64,000 nucleotides of DNA from Chryseobacterium sp. Bi04 (GCF_918698085.1 NZ_CAKKLP010000018.1:1-64000); one strand, 5' to 3'. Numbered from the stretch's first letter, positions 51,331 to 62,600 are shown. A program made the numbers and translations. Notes: a model not told the origin generated them from the sequence alone.

Positions 51331-52044
51331 TTATGGATTTGTAGAGAAAATAGAACCATTTGCAATTAATGCGCGTCTGTTCATTTTTAAAATATCTCTT
51401 ACCCATTCTGCAAAATCTTCTGGCTGTAATACCGTTTCGGGATTACCGTCTGTAAGTCCGCCCTGAATACTCATATCAGAAGCAATGGTACTTGGCGTCA
51501 ACGTAATCACACGGATATTCTGTTTTCTCCATTCTGCCATCATTGATTGGGATAGAGAAACTACCGCTGCTTTGGAAGCTGCATAGGCAGACATATTAGG
51601 TCCTCCTTTTAAACCTGCTGTAGAGGCTACATTTACAATATCACCTTCTCCTTTAGCTTTCATAAACGGGTGAACGGCCTTAGCCGCATAGTATACCCCG
51701 AATAGATTGGTTTTGATCACCTGTTCCCAGGTTTCAGAAGACATATCTTCAATACTTCCAAAATCCCCGATCCCTGCGTTATTGATCAGGATATCTACTC
51801 CACCAAGCATTTCAGCTAAAGTTCTGATTCCTGCTTTTACAGAGGCTTCATCGTCAATATTAAATACAGCATAGGCTGCATTTACTCCCAATTTCTGGAT
51901 TTCATCAACTGTATTTTTTAAATTCTCTTCGTTTCTTCCTGTAATGGCAACGTTCACTCCTTCATGAGCCAAAGCTAACGCTACTGCCCTTCCTAATCCT
52001 CTTCCACCACCGGTTACGATGGCATTTTTTCCGTTTATGTTCAT
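51331..52044 (-). CDS. Short-chain dehydrogenase, FabG-like
   Basis: The 237-residue classical SDR has the cofactor motif TGGGRGLG (11-18), NNAG (88-91), Ser141 and the catalytic Tyr154/Lys158 (YAASK). It is of the 3-oxoacyl-ACP reductase type but does not lie in a fatty-acid cluster, so the substrate may be a different carbonyl. Arg36/Arg37 region (TGRNEE) suggests NADPH use. It is a single gene with its own terminator. Confidence 0.88.
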   Translation of the reverse strand: MNINGKNAIVTGGGRGLGRAVALALAHEGVNVAITGRNEENLKNTVDEIQKLGVNAAYAVFNIDDEASVKAGIRTLAEMLGGVDILINNAGIGDFGSIEDMSSETWEQVIKTNLFGVYYAAKAVHPFMKAKGEGDIVNVASTAGLKGGPNMSAYAASKAAVVSLSQSMMAEWRKQNIRVITLTPSTIASDMSIQGGLTDGNPETVLQPEDFAEWVRDILKMNRRALIANGSIFSTNP

Positions 52045-52269
52045 TGTAATAATACTTTTCGTTGTACAAAGTTACAAAAGAACATTTTTACGGGATGAGA
52101 AGAATATATATTTAATGTTTTTTTAACGGCTTTCTATTGTCTTCACCACAAAACAATCACATGATTTATCATTAGGAGAATCTAAATAAATGATATTGAA
52201 ATGAAGAGATGGATTCTTCCGGAATGACAAAGATTATGGTAAAATTTGATTTTTTTAGTGCCAGCTTAC

Positions 52270-52299
52270 TAAAAAAGCCGGTTTATCATGAACCGGCTT
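52270..52299 (-). terminator. Terminator after the metallophosphoesterase gene
   Basis: AAGCCGGTT and AACCGGCTT pair perfectly around TATCATG. On the minus strand it is followed by a T-run. It lies 30 bp past the stop at 52329. Confidence 0.88.
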
Positions 52300-52328
52300 C
52301 AAAATCTAAAAAAAGTAAAATAATAAGC

Positions 52329-53906
52329 TTAAGGAATCTGAATTGAGTTCTGTACTTCAAATTCTTCTGAAGCGGAGAATTGATTTCCGTACATATCAAC
52401 AGCTCTTACCTCAACTTTATGTTTCCCCAAGGCTAATTTTTTAGGAAAATCTGCTTCCCAGATATGTTTTGACATTTCAGGGTTGGAAGGTCTTCTACCG
52501 GGAAGAATTTTCTCTGTAGCATCCCATTTAAAAACTGAAAGAGCAAAATTCGGATCTATCGTTTCATCATACTCCATGGCCTCCCAGGATCCGTTGTCTA
52601 TTCTATACTCTACTTTATCTTTTTTACTTCCCATAAAGAAGTTTGCCAGCACTTTTGCAGAGGTTTTTGAAGGATAAGGAATGACCTTTGGAACGTACAG
52701 TTTTATCTGATAGTCTTCAGGTTTTCCAGCCGTTTTATACTTAACTTTATATTGGTTGTCTGTAAAACTGATGAAAGAATATCCTTTTGCTGTTCCGTCT
52801 CTCATCGTTGATGTAGGAAGACCTGCTTCGTCAGCCGTACCCGAATACCAGTCACCACAAGTGGTTCCCACATTATATTCGTGTAATTCTTTTATTCCGT
52901 TCCAGCCTGCTTTTTTGCCATAGAAAATCTGTTGCTGAATATGGGTGTGCGCCGATAAAAGCAATACATTCTGGAAAGGGTTTAAGAAATCAAATAACTT
53001 CTGGCGGTCAGCATTTCTAAAACTATCTTCGTTTTTATGCTCCAACGGAATATGGAAAGACACCACAACAAGCTTATTCTTATCAACCCATTTCAAATCA
53101 TTTTCAATAAACTGGAGCTGATCTTCACAGAAGCCTCCCCAATATCCTTTTCCATCCCTTGGGTCCGGATAAAGAATATCATCCAAAATAATGAAATGAA
53201 CATTACCATAGTTGAATGAATAGTTGGCAGGACCAAAATTGGATTCGAATGTTTCATCCGATAAGTGGTCTTCTTTTGCATCATAATTCATATCATGATT
53301 TCCCATGACATTGTACCAGGGCAATCCTACTTCTTTCATCACATCTGCATAAGGTTTTTGAAGGCTTAAGTTATCTCCAACCAAATCTCCCAGGCTAATT
53401 CCGAGCACTGCATTTTTTCTGGTATTTTTAACTTCATTTACAATTCCTCTTTTAAAATAATCGAGTTCTTTCTCTGTATAAGGCTGTGGATCTCCAAAAA
53501 CCAGAATATCAAAATTTTTATCTTCATTCTGCCTGTACAGTGGAAAGTTCAGCTCTTTAGGAAGTTCTCCGGTAGGAGCTACTCCTTTGTATTTAAAATC
53601 AGCCGGTGAACCTTTGGGTTTATGATGGTAATAAAACTGAGGCAGATTATTGCTGTTTAAAGCAGTTTGGTATCCTGAAGGCTTAATGACAAAAATAGTC
53701 TGTCCTTCCTGAACGGGTAAGCTATATCTCCCGTTTTTATCCGTAAGGGCTACCTGTACTCCATTGGATACAGCTACTCCTTCCACTCCTTTTTCACGAC
53801 TTTCTTTCTTTTGGTTTTTATTGCTGTCTTCATATATATACCCGGAGACAGAAGTCTGGGAAAACGCCATTGCCGAAATCAGCATACATGGCATCAAAAA
53901 TTTCAT
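52329..53906 (-). CDS. Secreted calcineurin-like metallophosphoesterase
   Basis: From ATG 53906 the protein has 525 residues and a signal peptide (FLMPCMLISAMAFSQ). Numbered from an alternative ATG at 53918, it has an SdrD B-like or carboxypeptidase-type N-terminal domain (22-85) and then a metallophosphatase: GDPQP (142-146), GDLVGD (177-182), GNHD (206-209) and SAHTH (about 317-321). The C-terminal domain (about 405-525) is beta-rich. These metal sites match phosphodiesterases of the purple-acid type. The SusC-SusD pair lies immediately upstream, so it probably degrades an imported phosphorylated substrate in the periplasm or at the surface. Confidence 0.87.
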   Translation of the reverse strand: MKFLMPCMLISAMAFSQTSVSGYIYEDSNKNQKKESREKGVEGVAVSNGVQVALTDKNGRYSLPVQEGQTIFVIKPSGYQTALNSNNLPQFYYHHKPKGSPADFKYKGVAPTGELPKELNFPLYRQNEDKNFDILVFGDPQPYTEKELDYFKRGIVNEVKNTRKNAVLGISLGDLVGDNLSLQKPYADVMKEVGLPWYNVMGNHDMNYDAKEDHLSDETFESNFGPANYSFNYGNVHFIILDDILYPDPRDGKGYWGGFCEDQLQFIENDLKWVDKNKLVVVSFHIPLEHKNEDSFRNADRQKLFDFLNPFQNVLLLSAHTHIQQQIFYGKKAGWNGIKELHEYNVGTTCGDWYSGTADEAGLPTSTMRDGTAKGYSFISFTDNQYKVKYKTAGKPEDYQIKLYVPKVIPYPSKTSAKVLANFFMGSKKDKVEYRIDNGSWEAMEYDETIDPNFALSVFKWDATEKILPGRRPSNPEMSKHIWEADFPKKLALGKHKVEVRAVDMYGNQFSASEEFEVQNSIQIP

Positions 53907-53951
53907 CTTAGCTCTCATTTCTTTTTTATTCTTTATTCTTTATTAATCTTC

Positions 53952-55397
53952 TTATTTATTCCACCACATTTTCACATTAATATGATCTCCTCCCATCTGC
54001 TGAACAGCTGCCAGATAGTTGGTGGGATTCAATATTTTCGGATTGGGCGGATACATTAATCTTTGGGGTAAATCTCCATTATTCAGCAGACCTCCATTGT
54101 TGGGAAGTACCGGAAATCCTGTTCTTCTTTTTTCAAACCATTGCTGCTGGTCCACAAAGAATAGAGCAATATACTTCTGAAGCATAATTTTTTTCAGGTC
54201 TGCTTCATAGGCTACATTTTGGTTATCAAAATAGTTGGCCGGTACTACAGCTCCCCACTGTTCAATAGAAGCTTTCACTCCGTTTTCGTAAAAAGTCTTA
54301 GCACTTCCCTGAATGATTCCCTTTAGAGCAAGCTCCGCTAATGTAAACTGGAGTTCTGCATAGGGATAAACAAAAATTTTCAGCGGGGCTTTTGCCAGGT
54401 TTTGATTAAGATTGGATGGCTGGAAGGTAAAAACTGTTCCGAAAGGATATCCGGAAGGAGCACCCACATATCCTATATTATTATTTTTCAGATCTTTTGC
54501 CTGGGTAAAGAACATCGGTATACGCGGGTCATTATTTTTCTGTAAAGCCTGTACAAAGAAATCTGAAGCTGCTCTTCCTGTTGTAAAATCCTGAGGTCTT
54601 GCAATAGGTGGCATTAATGGAGAAATTCCGGAAATATCAAGCTTTGTTGCATCTGCATTATTTTGAAAAACAGGATATACCGTTGGATTGTTAACGATTT
54701 CCTGAATTCTTTCTTTAACATTCACTTCTCCCTCCCGGCTTAGTATTCTTAGCAAGAGCCTTAAAGAAAGCGAGTTGCATAATTTTTTCCAATTGGCAAT
54801 TCCAGTATTATCGGTATCTGCTTTATAAAAAAGATCTGCTCCGGTAAGAGGCTTGGTGGTAATGAAAAGAGCATTAGCCGCTTTCAGATCATCTAATAGG
54901 TGGACATAAATGTCTTTCTGTTTATCAAATTTAGGCTGAGAAACCCCATTATCCAATTGTGAAGCTTCGGAAAAAGGAATATCACCATAGGTATCGGTAA
55001 GGTTGGAATAAATCCATGCGTTGAGTACCATGGAAATAGCCTGGTAATTTTTATCTCCTTCAGAAATGGCCGCTTTTTTAAGGTCATCAACCTGTTTCAG
55101 CCACCTGTATGAATTGTTCCAGAATCCCGTTCCTGTGTTTTCTGTAATATAATAACGGCTTAATGAGTTTCCTTCATTCGGAAAATCCAGAGAAACCTGC
55201 ATGATATCAAAATTAAAATCATTGGCTCTGTTATAGCCTATGGAAGCCATATTATATTGTATTGGAGCCAGCAAAGCGCTTGCAACAGGTTCGTTGATTC
55301 TACTTGTATCTTTATTAATTTCATCGAGGCTTCTGTCACACGAAACGGCACTTCCTACAAGGCTAAGAAATGAGCATATATAGAGTATCTTTTTCAT
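53952..55397 (-). CDS. SusD/RagB-like outer membrane lipoprotein
   Basis: From ATG 55397 the protein has 481 residues; an ATG at 55421 adds eight. Lipobox VSC with Cys near 20 follows a standard signal. The body is helical, TPR-like, with the SusD-like_2 pattern (DEINKDTSRINEP, NSYRWLKQVDDLKK, GDIPFSEA, ELQFTLAELALKG) and a C-terminal GGDHINVKMWW. It captures the substrate on the cell surface above the SusC channel. It starts 10 bp after the susC stop. Confidence 0.92.
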   Translation of the reverse strand: MKKILYICSFLSLVGSAVSCDRSLDEINKDTSRINEPVASALLAPIQYNMASIGYNRANDFNFDIMQVSLDFPNEGNSLSRYYITENTGTGFWNNSYRWLKQVDDLKKAAISEGDKNYQAISMVLNAWIYSNLTDTYGDIPFSEASQLDNGVSQPKFDKQKDIYVHLLDDLKAANALFITTKPLTGADLFYKADTDNTGIANWKKLCNSLSLRLLLRILSREGEVNVKERIQEIVNNPTVYPVFQNNADATKLDISGISPLMPPIARPQDFTTGRAASDFFVQALQKNNDPRIPMFFTQAKDLKNNNIGYVGAPSGYPFGTVFTFQPSNLNQNLAKAPLKIFVYPYAELQFTLAELALKGIIQGSAKTFYENGVKASIEQWGAVVPANYFDNQNVAYEADLKKIMLQKYIALFFVDQQQWFEKRRTGFPVLPNNGGLLNNGDLPQRLMYPPNPKILNPTNYLAAVQQMGGDHINVKMWWNK

Positions 55398-55407
55398 TTT
55401 AAAATTT

Positions 55408-58380
55408 TTAGAATTTAACATTTAACTGAATTCCAACTGTTCTGGCTGAAGGCAGCTGTCCGATTTCAACTCCCGGTGTAATGGTAGAATCGTCAAGGGT
55501 AGCGGCTTCCGGATCAAATAATGGAAATTTTGTCCACATCCAAAGGTTTCTTCCAAATAAAGCTAGGCTGATATCTGTAACTTTTAATGGTTCTGTAATA
55601 GATTTTGGGAAGGAATACGAGATTCTGGCATCTCTTAGCTTAATGAACGAAGTGTCAAATGAATTGGTTTCTACATTGGCTCTTCTGTAATAATCTCCAT
55701 AATAGGAAGAAACAGGAACTCCTTTTGTATTCGGAGAAAAGCTTCCGTCCGGATTTTGAACTACTCCGTTCCCTACAATCAGCCCACCCGGGTTATCTCT
55801 TCCTACAAGAGTATGGGTAAGTTTTCCCTGTTCAGACATTTTATGATGCGACTGTGAGTAAGCAATCCCTTTGTACTGTCCGTCAAATGAGAAACTAACT
55901 GTAATATTTTTATATTTAAACTCATTCTGAAGCCCTGCTCTCCATTTTGGATAGGCATTTCCTATTTTTTTCATTTCGGTTGGCTTTGCTGTTAATCCAT
56001 CTGTACCATAAATCACCTGTCCATCCGGAGAATACATCAGGCCATAACCATACATATCTCCAAGTGAACCTCCCACTACAGCATTGTAATAAACCACGCC
56101 TCCCACACTCGCCATCGTGTAAGGTATTCCATTAAATTCTTCCGGAAGGGAAAGAATCTTATTCCGGTTCATTGACCAGTTGGCATTTACATTCCAGGAG
56201 AAGTTTTTATTTTTAATGGGAGTAGTGCTTAATGACATTTCAATTCCTCTGTTTCTGAGCTCTCCGGAGTTGATAATTCTTTTATTATATCCGGTTTCAT
56301 AGAGTACAGGAATAATAATGGTCTGATCTTTAGAATTATTCTGATATGCTGTAAAATTAAAGGTCAGTCTGTTTTTCAAAATCGTAAAGTCCATCCCTCC
56401 TTCTACATTGGTAATCATTTCCGGTCTCAGATTAGGGTTAGGATACAATAAGGGAGACTCTACAGATCCAGTGAATACACTATTTTCGTAGTATTTTTCA
56501 AGCATATAATTGTAGGTATCATTACCTACCTTCGACCATGACAGTCTAAGTTTCCAGAAATTTAGATTATCCGATTTCAGTTTAAAAATATCCGATAATA
56601 TAAAAGACGATGATAACGAAGGGTAAAAATAAGACCTGTTCTGATCAGGAAGGGTACTGCTCCAGTCATTTCTAGCGGTCACATCCAGGAAAATCATATC
56701 CTTATAACTGAAATTAGCCAATGCATATAAACTGTTTACCTGGTTATCGTTTGGCTTTGGCAGTCTGTTTTCCAAAGATGTTGCATTAGATAGCTGGTAC
56801 AATCCTGCTTTATTAAGTCCATTAGCCCGATAATCATTCATCGTATATTCATGATATTTGATGTTACCTCCGGCAGAAGCTGTCACACCAAAATCTCCGA
56901 ATTTGTTTTTATAGGTAAAAAGAATATCATTATTAAGATCCAAATACCTGATGTATTGCTCCCTGTAATATCCTTTCAGATAATTGGCAGAGCTCCAGGG
57001 TCTTCTTTGTGTACGGAGCTCATTACTCCATTCCAATCCCGTCTTATAAGCAATATCAAAGTTTTTAGCCAGCTGATAGTTTAGGTTAACGTTTCCTGTA
57101 ATAATCTTTTTGTTTGTACTGTTTAGATTTTCATAGGCAATCAGATAAGGGTTGTCTATATATGAGCTAAAAGGGTGAATCTGGTCAACCTGCTCCTGTC
57201 CCTTTTTCCAGATGGGTCTATACCATTCGAGGTCTACATTGGGATTTTGGAAAATCATAAAATAAGAGATCGACTGGTTATTATATCCTGTAGCTGGAAG
57301 GTTATCACTTTTAGTCTGGCTGAAGTTGATTTTAGTTCCCATTTTCAGCCTGTTGCTCAATTTATGATCTACGGATATAGCAGCATTCAACCTGTCGAAG
57401 CCTGTATTAGGCATCATCCACTCATTTTTAAGATAAGAAAGTGAAGTTCTGAAGGATGTAGATTCGTTAGAATGTTCTACTGACAAGCTGTTTGAGTAAG
57501 TAGAGCCTACCTGCCAGAAGTTTTTAATATTATCTTTATAAGGTCTCCAGAGTTTTCTTTCCAGACTTTGCCCTTCTACAGCCGGATCATACTGAAAGTA
57601 ATATTGTCCGTCAAATTTCGGTCCAAAAGCACTGCTGGTAGAACCTGTGTTGATACCGTCAGCAGAAGCTCCGTAAGAATAATAATAATTTCCATTTTTA
57701 TCTTTTTGCTGAGTTCCCTGTCCGTATTCATATTGATAATCCGGCCACTTAAGAACGGTATCATAGCTTGAATATGAATTTAAGGTAATCTGAACTTTCC
57801 CTTTTTTGGTTTTCCCTGATTTTGTTGTAATCATGATAGCCCCTCTGGAACCTCTGGAACCGTACAATGCAGAAGCGGTAGGTCCTTTCAGAATTGATAT
57901 GGATTCAATGTCATCAGGGTTGATACTGTTGAAGCTGTCACCATAGTCAATCGGTAAATCTCCTCCTGAGCCCGCTCCATATGCTGCCGTTCCGGTTCCT
58001 GTTTTTCTCCCGCTCAGCGGCACACCATCAACAACAATTAATGCATCATTATTTCCCATATTCATAGAAATGTCTCCACGGAGGGTAATACGGGCTGTTC
58101 CAAGAGGACCTGCTCCGGCTGTCTGCACTTTCAGTCCTGCTACTTTACCTTCCAGCGCTTCTGCCCAGTTATTGTTTTGAGTCTGTAATATTTCTTCAGA
58201 TTTAACCGTCTGGGTAGAATACCCTAATGACTTGTCGTGCCTTTTGATTCCCAAAGCAGTTACCACTACCTCATCAAGCCCTTTAATAGTGTCTTTTTTA
58301 GATTTCTGCTGAGCTGTCAGGTTTACACTGATTAGTCCTAACAGTGACAAAACCAACAGCTTTTGTGTCTCTTTACGCAT
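55408..58380 (-). CDS. SusC/RagA-like TonB-linked outer membrane protein
   Basis: The 990-residue protein has a signal peptide, a short TonB-box-like stretch (DEVVVTALG, near residue 35), a plug domain with ARITLRGDISMNMGNNDALIVVDGVPLSG and SISILKGPTASALYGSRGSRGAIMITTKSG, and a large barrel ending in LNVKF. The usual N-terminal carboxypeptidase-like domain is missing. It imports the substrate presented by the SusD partner using TonB. The promoter at 58397 gives a very short leader. Confidence 0.93.
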   Translation of the reverse strand: MRKETQKLLVLSLLGLISVNLTAQQKSKKDTIKGLDEVVVTALGIKRHDKSLGYSTQTVKSEEILQTQNNNWAEALEGKVAGLKVQTAGAGPLGTARITLRGDISMNMGNNDALIVVDGVPLSGRKTGTGTAAYGAGSGGDLPIDYGDSFNSINPDDIESISILKGPTASALYGSRGSRGAIMITTKSGKTKKGKVQITLNSYSSYDTVLKWPDYQYEYGQGTQQKDKNGNYYYSYGASADGINTGSTSSAFGPKFDGQYYFQYDPAVEGQSLERKLWRPYKDNIKNFWQVGSTYSNSLSVEHSNESTSFRTSLSYLKNEWMMPNTGFDRLNAAISVDHKLSNRLKMGTKINFSQTKSDNLPATGYNNQSISYFMIFQNPNVDLEWYRPIWKKGQEQVDQIHPFSSYIDNPYLIAYENLNSTNKKIITGNVNLNYQLAKNFDIAYKTGLEWSNELRTQRRPWSSANYLKGYYREQYIRYLDLNNDILFTYKNKFGDFGVTASAGGNIKYHEYTMNDYRANGLNKAGLYQLSNATSLENRLPKPNDNQVNSLYALANFSYKDMIFLDVTARNDWSSTLPDQNRSYFYPSLSSSFILSDIFKLKSDNLNFWKLRLSWSKVGNDTYNYMLEKYYENSVFTGSVESPLLYPNPNLRPEMITNVEGGMDFTILKNRLTFNFTAYQNNSKDQTIIIPVLYETGYNKRIINSGELRNRGIEMSLSTTPIKNKNFSWNVNANWSMNRNKILSLPEEFNGIPYTMASVGGVVYYNAVVGGSLGDMYGYGLMYSPDGQVIYGTDGLTAKPTEMKKIGNAYPKWRAGLQNEFKYKNITVSFSFDGQYKGIAYSQSHHKMSEQGKLTHTLVGRDNPGGLIVGNGVVQNPDGSFSPNTKGVPVSSYYGDYYRRANVETNSFDTSFIKLRDARISYSFPKSITEPLKVTDISLALFGRNLWMWTKFPLFDPEAATLDDSTITPGVEIGQLPSARTVGIQLNVKF

Positions 58381-58396
58381 ATCCTTTTTGTTTGTG

Positions 58397-58404
58397 CAAA
58401 ATTA
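58397..58404 (-). promoter_or_regulatory. -7 promoter element of the susC operon
   Basis: Minus-strand TAATTTTG, a perfect TAnnTTTG, 16 bp before the start codon at 58380. The leader would be about 12 nt. Confidence 0.6.
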
Positions 58405-58738
58405 AAAGGACATTATGATTAAGATTTTAACAACACTTTAACATTTATTAAAAAAATATTGAATGGAATATTAAATTTTCATTAACACATTAACACACCA
58501 CATTGATTAACAACACATTAACTAATTAATTATTTTTAATATCATTTAATGATAATGTTTGCATATCTTTATTGTCTGTCTTTGAGAAAATAAAACAAAA
58601 CATCATAAACAACTATGTAACAGTAATTTAACTCCTGTATGTTTTATTTTAATGCTAAGCTGCTCTACGAAATACACGGCAAACAGAAAATAAAAGCCAG
58701 TTAGAATTCCAGCGAACTTAATGTTGATGAACAAGAAC

Positions 58739-58773
58739 AAAAAAGTCTGCCCCTTTTGGAAGAGACAGACTTT
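58739..58773 (-). terminator. Terminator of the GDPD gene
   Basis: Minus-strand AAAGTCTG and CAGACTTT pair around a 17-nt loop and are followed by TTTTGTTC. Confidence 0.8.
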
Positions 58774-58793
58774 ACACATTGCAATATTTATTT

Positions 58794-59540
58794 TTACTTA
58801 TTTTTCAATTGTTCAGGGATATTAGTGGTAACAAACCCTATTCCCTGCTTTTTTAATTCCTCATAAACAGCTGTATCATTTACTGTCCAGGAATTCGTAA
58901 TAAGCCCCAGCGTCTTAGCTTCGGCAATCCATGTAGGGTTTTTCTGGAAAACACTGTAATGATAATCCATGCCGTCAAGTCCTTCTTTTCTGATCTGCTC
59001 CGGTGACAATTCGCCATTCAGATACTGCACTTTAAATGCTGGCTCAAGCTTTTTGATTTCTTTACAAATATTTAAGCTGAAAGAAATAAATTCACTTTGA
59101 GATTCCAACTTCATATCTTTGATCATTTTGATCGTCTTTTGAGTGATCTCATTCTCTATTTCAGGAGTTTTAGCAGGCTTGATCTCTACAATTAACTTTA
59201 CAGACGGATCTTTTTTTCCCTGCTTAAGGTACTCTTTTAAGGTAGGAAACTTTTCTCCGTTGGATAGTTTTACTTTTTCCAATTCCTTAAAAGAAGTCTC
59301 AGAGATTTCCATTTTATCATGGTGCTCGTCATGGTTGATCACCAACACTCCATCTTTTGTCATTCTCACATCAAATTCAGATCCATACACTTTAAGCTTT
59401 TGAGCATTCTCTAAAGATGTAATAGAGTTCTCCGTTGTAGGAGGCTGTGCCTGGAAATACCCTCTGTGTGCGATAATCTGAGTTTGTGCTTTCATCAATA
59501 CTGTACTTAAAACTGCTAATCCTAAGATAAAATTTTTCAT
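58794..59540 (-). CDS. Secreted glycerophosphodiester phosphodiesterase
   Basis: The 248-residue protein has a signal peptide (to about residue 18) and a full GDPD TIM barrel: IIAHRGYFQAQPPTTENS with His25, Arg26, Glu37; EFDVRMTKDG with Glu55 and Asp57; and His70 (VLVINHDEHHD). It cuts glycerophosphodiesters into sn-glycerol 3-phosphate and an alcohol in the periplasm. The SusC-SusD-metallophosphoesterase unit on the same strand downstream suggests joint use of phospholipid-derived substrates, although a separate terminator makes it its own transcript. Confidence 0.9.
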   Translation of the reverse strand: MKNFILGLAVLSTVLMKAQTQIIAHRGYFQAQPPTTENSITSLENAQKLKVYGSEFDVRMTKDGVLVINHDEHHDKMEISETSFKELEKVKLSNGEKFPTLKEYLKQGKKDPSVKLIVEIKPAKTPEIENEITQKTIKMIKDMKLESQSEFISFSLNICKEIKKLEPAFKVQYLNGELSPEQIRKEGLDGMDYHYSVFQKNPTWIAEAKTLGLITNSWTVNDTAVYEELKKQGIGFVTTNIPEQLKNK

Positions 59541-59693
59541 AATATAAATTGATAATTAAAAACCGAGTCCGGAGACTTTTGGATAAAGATAATTATTTTA
59601 AAAAGTTTTAAACCACAAAAGACACAGAATTTTTCGCTTGTTTTCGGTCATTTCTCTATTTTTCAGCCTTTTGTGGTTCATATTATTTTCTTG

Positions 59694-62600
59694 TTAGAAA
59701 CTGTATTTTGCACCAATCTGAATCTGATACGGATTTCCAGATAAAGGGGCTAAACCGTTACCACTCAAATTTTTTGTATACTCAAACTGCTTGGTTACCG
59801 GATCGAATTTTTTGATCCTGTACATTGAGGTATTTCCATAGGATTCATTGACGCCCCATTCTTTATTAAGTAAGTTTGCCACGTTGAAAATATCTACAGA
59901 AAGTTCAAATGCCCCTACTTTATCAAATTTTATTTTCTTAGCTACACGTAAATCCCAAACTCCGTAGAATCCATTCTTACCACCGTTACGTTCTGCAATT
60001 TTACCATTGTATTCATTCACATAATCCTTCAAGGCCTGTCCTACATTAGGATCATCAATAATAGACTGGGTAACATTCGGGAAAATGTAAGCAAGGTCAT
60101 TGCTATCCACAAAGTCTCCGTTAATATTTCCTCCTGCTGTCATTGAGAAACGTGTTCCCCCGATTCCTGAATATCTGATTCCCAATGTAAATCCTGCAAT
60201 AGTAGGTGAGTTTCCATAAATAACCACTTTATTGCGGAACTGGTTGTCAGAATATGTCATTCTCAAATCTCTCGGATCACCCTGAACCATTGTGGATAAT
60301 GTTGCAGAATTGGCTACATTTCCGTTGTATGAGGTATTATCTTTAATATCAGACCAGGTATAACTTGCCGTGATTTCTCCATCTTTCCAATAACGGTAGC
60401 TGGTATCCACTACAAAAGAGAACTGGTTCACTTTACCGTCACTTACCAATTCCAATACTCTTCCAAAATTATTATTGATTCTTCCTTTTTTCCAGTCGAT
60501 TTTTGCACCATCTATTGCTGAAGTAGGAACATATACTCCTCTTCCTCCTTCATTATCCAATGTAAAGAACGGGTTAGCTACCATATTTCTGTCATAGTAA
60601 TAGTAGTTATTTCTACCCAAAGCCATATATGCTGCCAATCCTGCTCTGAATCTTTCATTAAAGAAGTGGGTATAGGAAATATTGGCTTTATAAACGATTG
60701 GAATCTTTGCATCTTTCCCTGTATAGTTGATCGTTGGGATCTGATACTGAGCCAGGGAAGGAACGCTGCCATAATCTGATCTGTAGCTGTTAAAATCAGG
60801 AGTAAGACCAACAGTTGCAGGATCCACATCTACTGTAGCCAAATGTTTTCCATCGAATACCAAATTATTGATAATCATATAATTGTTGATATCTGAAGAG
60901 AATATTCCTGCTCCAAACTTCAAGAAATCTTTATTTTGTTCGTTGATATTCCAATCAAACTGGAATCTTGGCTGGATCACAAATGATTTGATTTTATTAT
61001 CCGTTCTGATCCCCATTTCATCAAATAGCTTTTGATTGAACTCCGCTTTCGGATAACCGCTGTAGTCTAATCTTAAACCGGCCATCAAATCAAGACCTTT
61101 TGCAATTTTCGTCTGAAACTGCCCGTAAATACCGATATTCCAGATATTGGATCTTACCGATGGGTCATCCATTAAAGGAACTTCTCTATAGAATCTGTAA
61201 GGTTTAAGATTATCAAAATTATCAAGGCTGCTTATTTTTTTATCCGGATCTTCCTTAAAGTGGAATCTTCCGTTTACCTCACTTCCATAAACAGATTTTG
61301 AAGTGGTATACATCAAATCTGCACCGAAAGTATATTTTACTTTATCGGTATTGTAATACAAATTATCTACAATCTGGAATACATTATTTCTGAAACTTTC
61401 CTGAGCAAAACGGTGACCTCCAATCTGGATATTCGTAGAACCGGCACTTGATGCTACTCCTTCAACAATAGCTCTCGGCACAGGTCTTCCTAACTCATCA
61501 TTTTGATAACTATTCTGAAAAGTATATAAGTACTGAGCCTTCAGCTCATTCGTCACATTAGGCTTCAGATTTGATCTTAAAGTCAATAGCAAACTGTTGT
61601 CAAGGTTTTTATCATTTCCGTAAGATTCAAAGAAATTGATATTGGTATTATCACCAAGCCCGTTTTTATTAAGATCGTAAGTGAAGTTGTTTCTTAACGT
61701 CAATAAGTGCTTTTCATTAATCTGCCAGTCTAAACGTAAAAATGCAGCATCTGAATTTCTCACTTTATCAAAGCTTCCGAACTGAGGAGTGTTTCCTACC
61801 CCATATTTTGCTCTTGAAATATCCAGAAACTTGTTCAGCGTTTCTGTAGTGGTGTTGAATCTTTTTTCATCTTCCTGAGATCTGATATCTGCAATAATCA
61901 ATGGTCTGGAATCCAGTTGGTGATCCCAGGCTACAAAGAAATGCAGTTTATTTTTAATGACCGGTCCACCCAATGAAAACCCAAACTGAGAGGTAGAGAA
62001 ATCATTCTGTCTCTTATTTCCTCTGATATCATATGGGCTGGAAAGCCAATTGGTTCTTAAATATTCCCAGGCACTTCCTGAAAATTTGTTGGTTCCTGAT
62101 TTGGTAACGGCACTTACTGTTCCACCACCGCTTCGTCCCAATGTTACATCATATTGGTTGGTTGTAATTTTAAATTCACGTACTGCTTCTATAGAAATAG
62201 AAAAAGGGGCACCGCTCCGGCTGGTAGTAGAACCTGCAGAGGTTGGGTTTTTAGCGGTCATCCCATCAATGGTGAAATTGGTGGAAGAGCCCAGCTGTCC
62301 GGATAAATTTCCTCCCTTTCCACTTAGAGGAGACAGTTCCGTAAGATTGGTGAAGTTTCTCCCATTTACCGGAAGCATACTTATATTCTTTGCAGAAATG
62401 GCTGTAGCTGCTCCAAGGTTTCCGATCTTGTTTTTAAGGTTTCCGGTAATCACTACTTCTTCTATGTGCTTCTCTCCACCCATATCCATGTTTACAGTAA
62501 CCTGATCTCCGAAGTTGACATTATAGCCTTCTTTTTTATCCTCGTTGACAATAACGGTGTAAGGACCACCAAGAGGAATCTCTTTAAAGATATATTCTCC

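Larger units (their letters stand above)
58381..58793. other. Regulatory region upstream of susC
   Basis: The 413 bp contain the minus-strand promoter box CAAAATTA (TAATTTTG) at 58397-58404, an AT-rich region with a direct repeat ACACATTAAC at 58485-58494 and 58513-58522 that could be an operator, and the GDPD terminator at 58739-58773. No regulator gene or ORF is seen. Confidence 0.5.
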
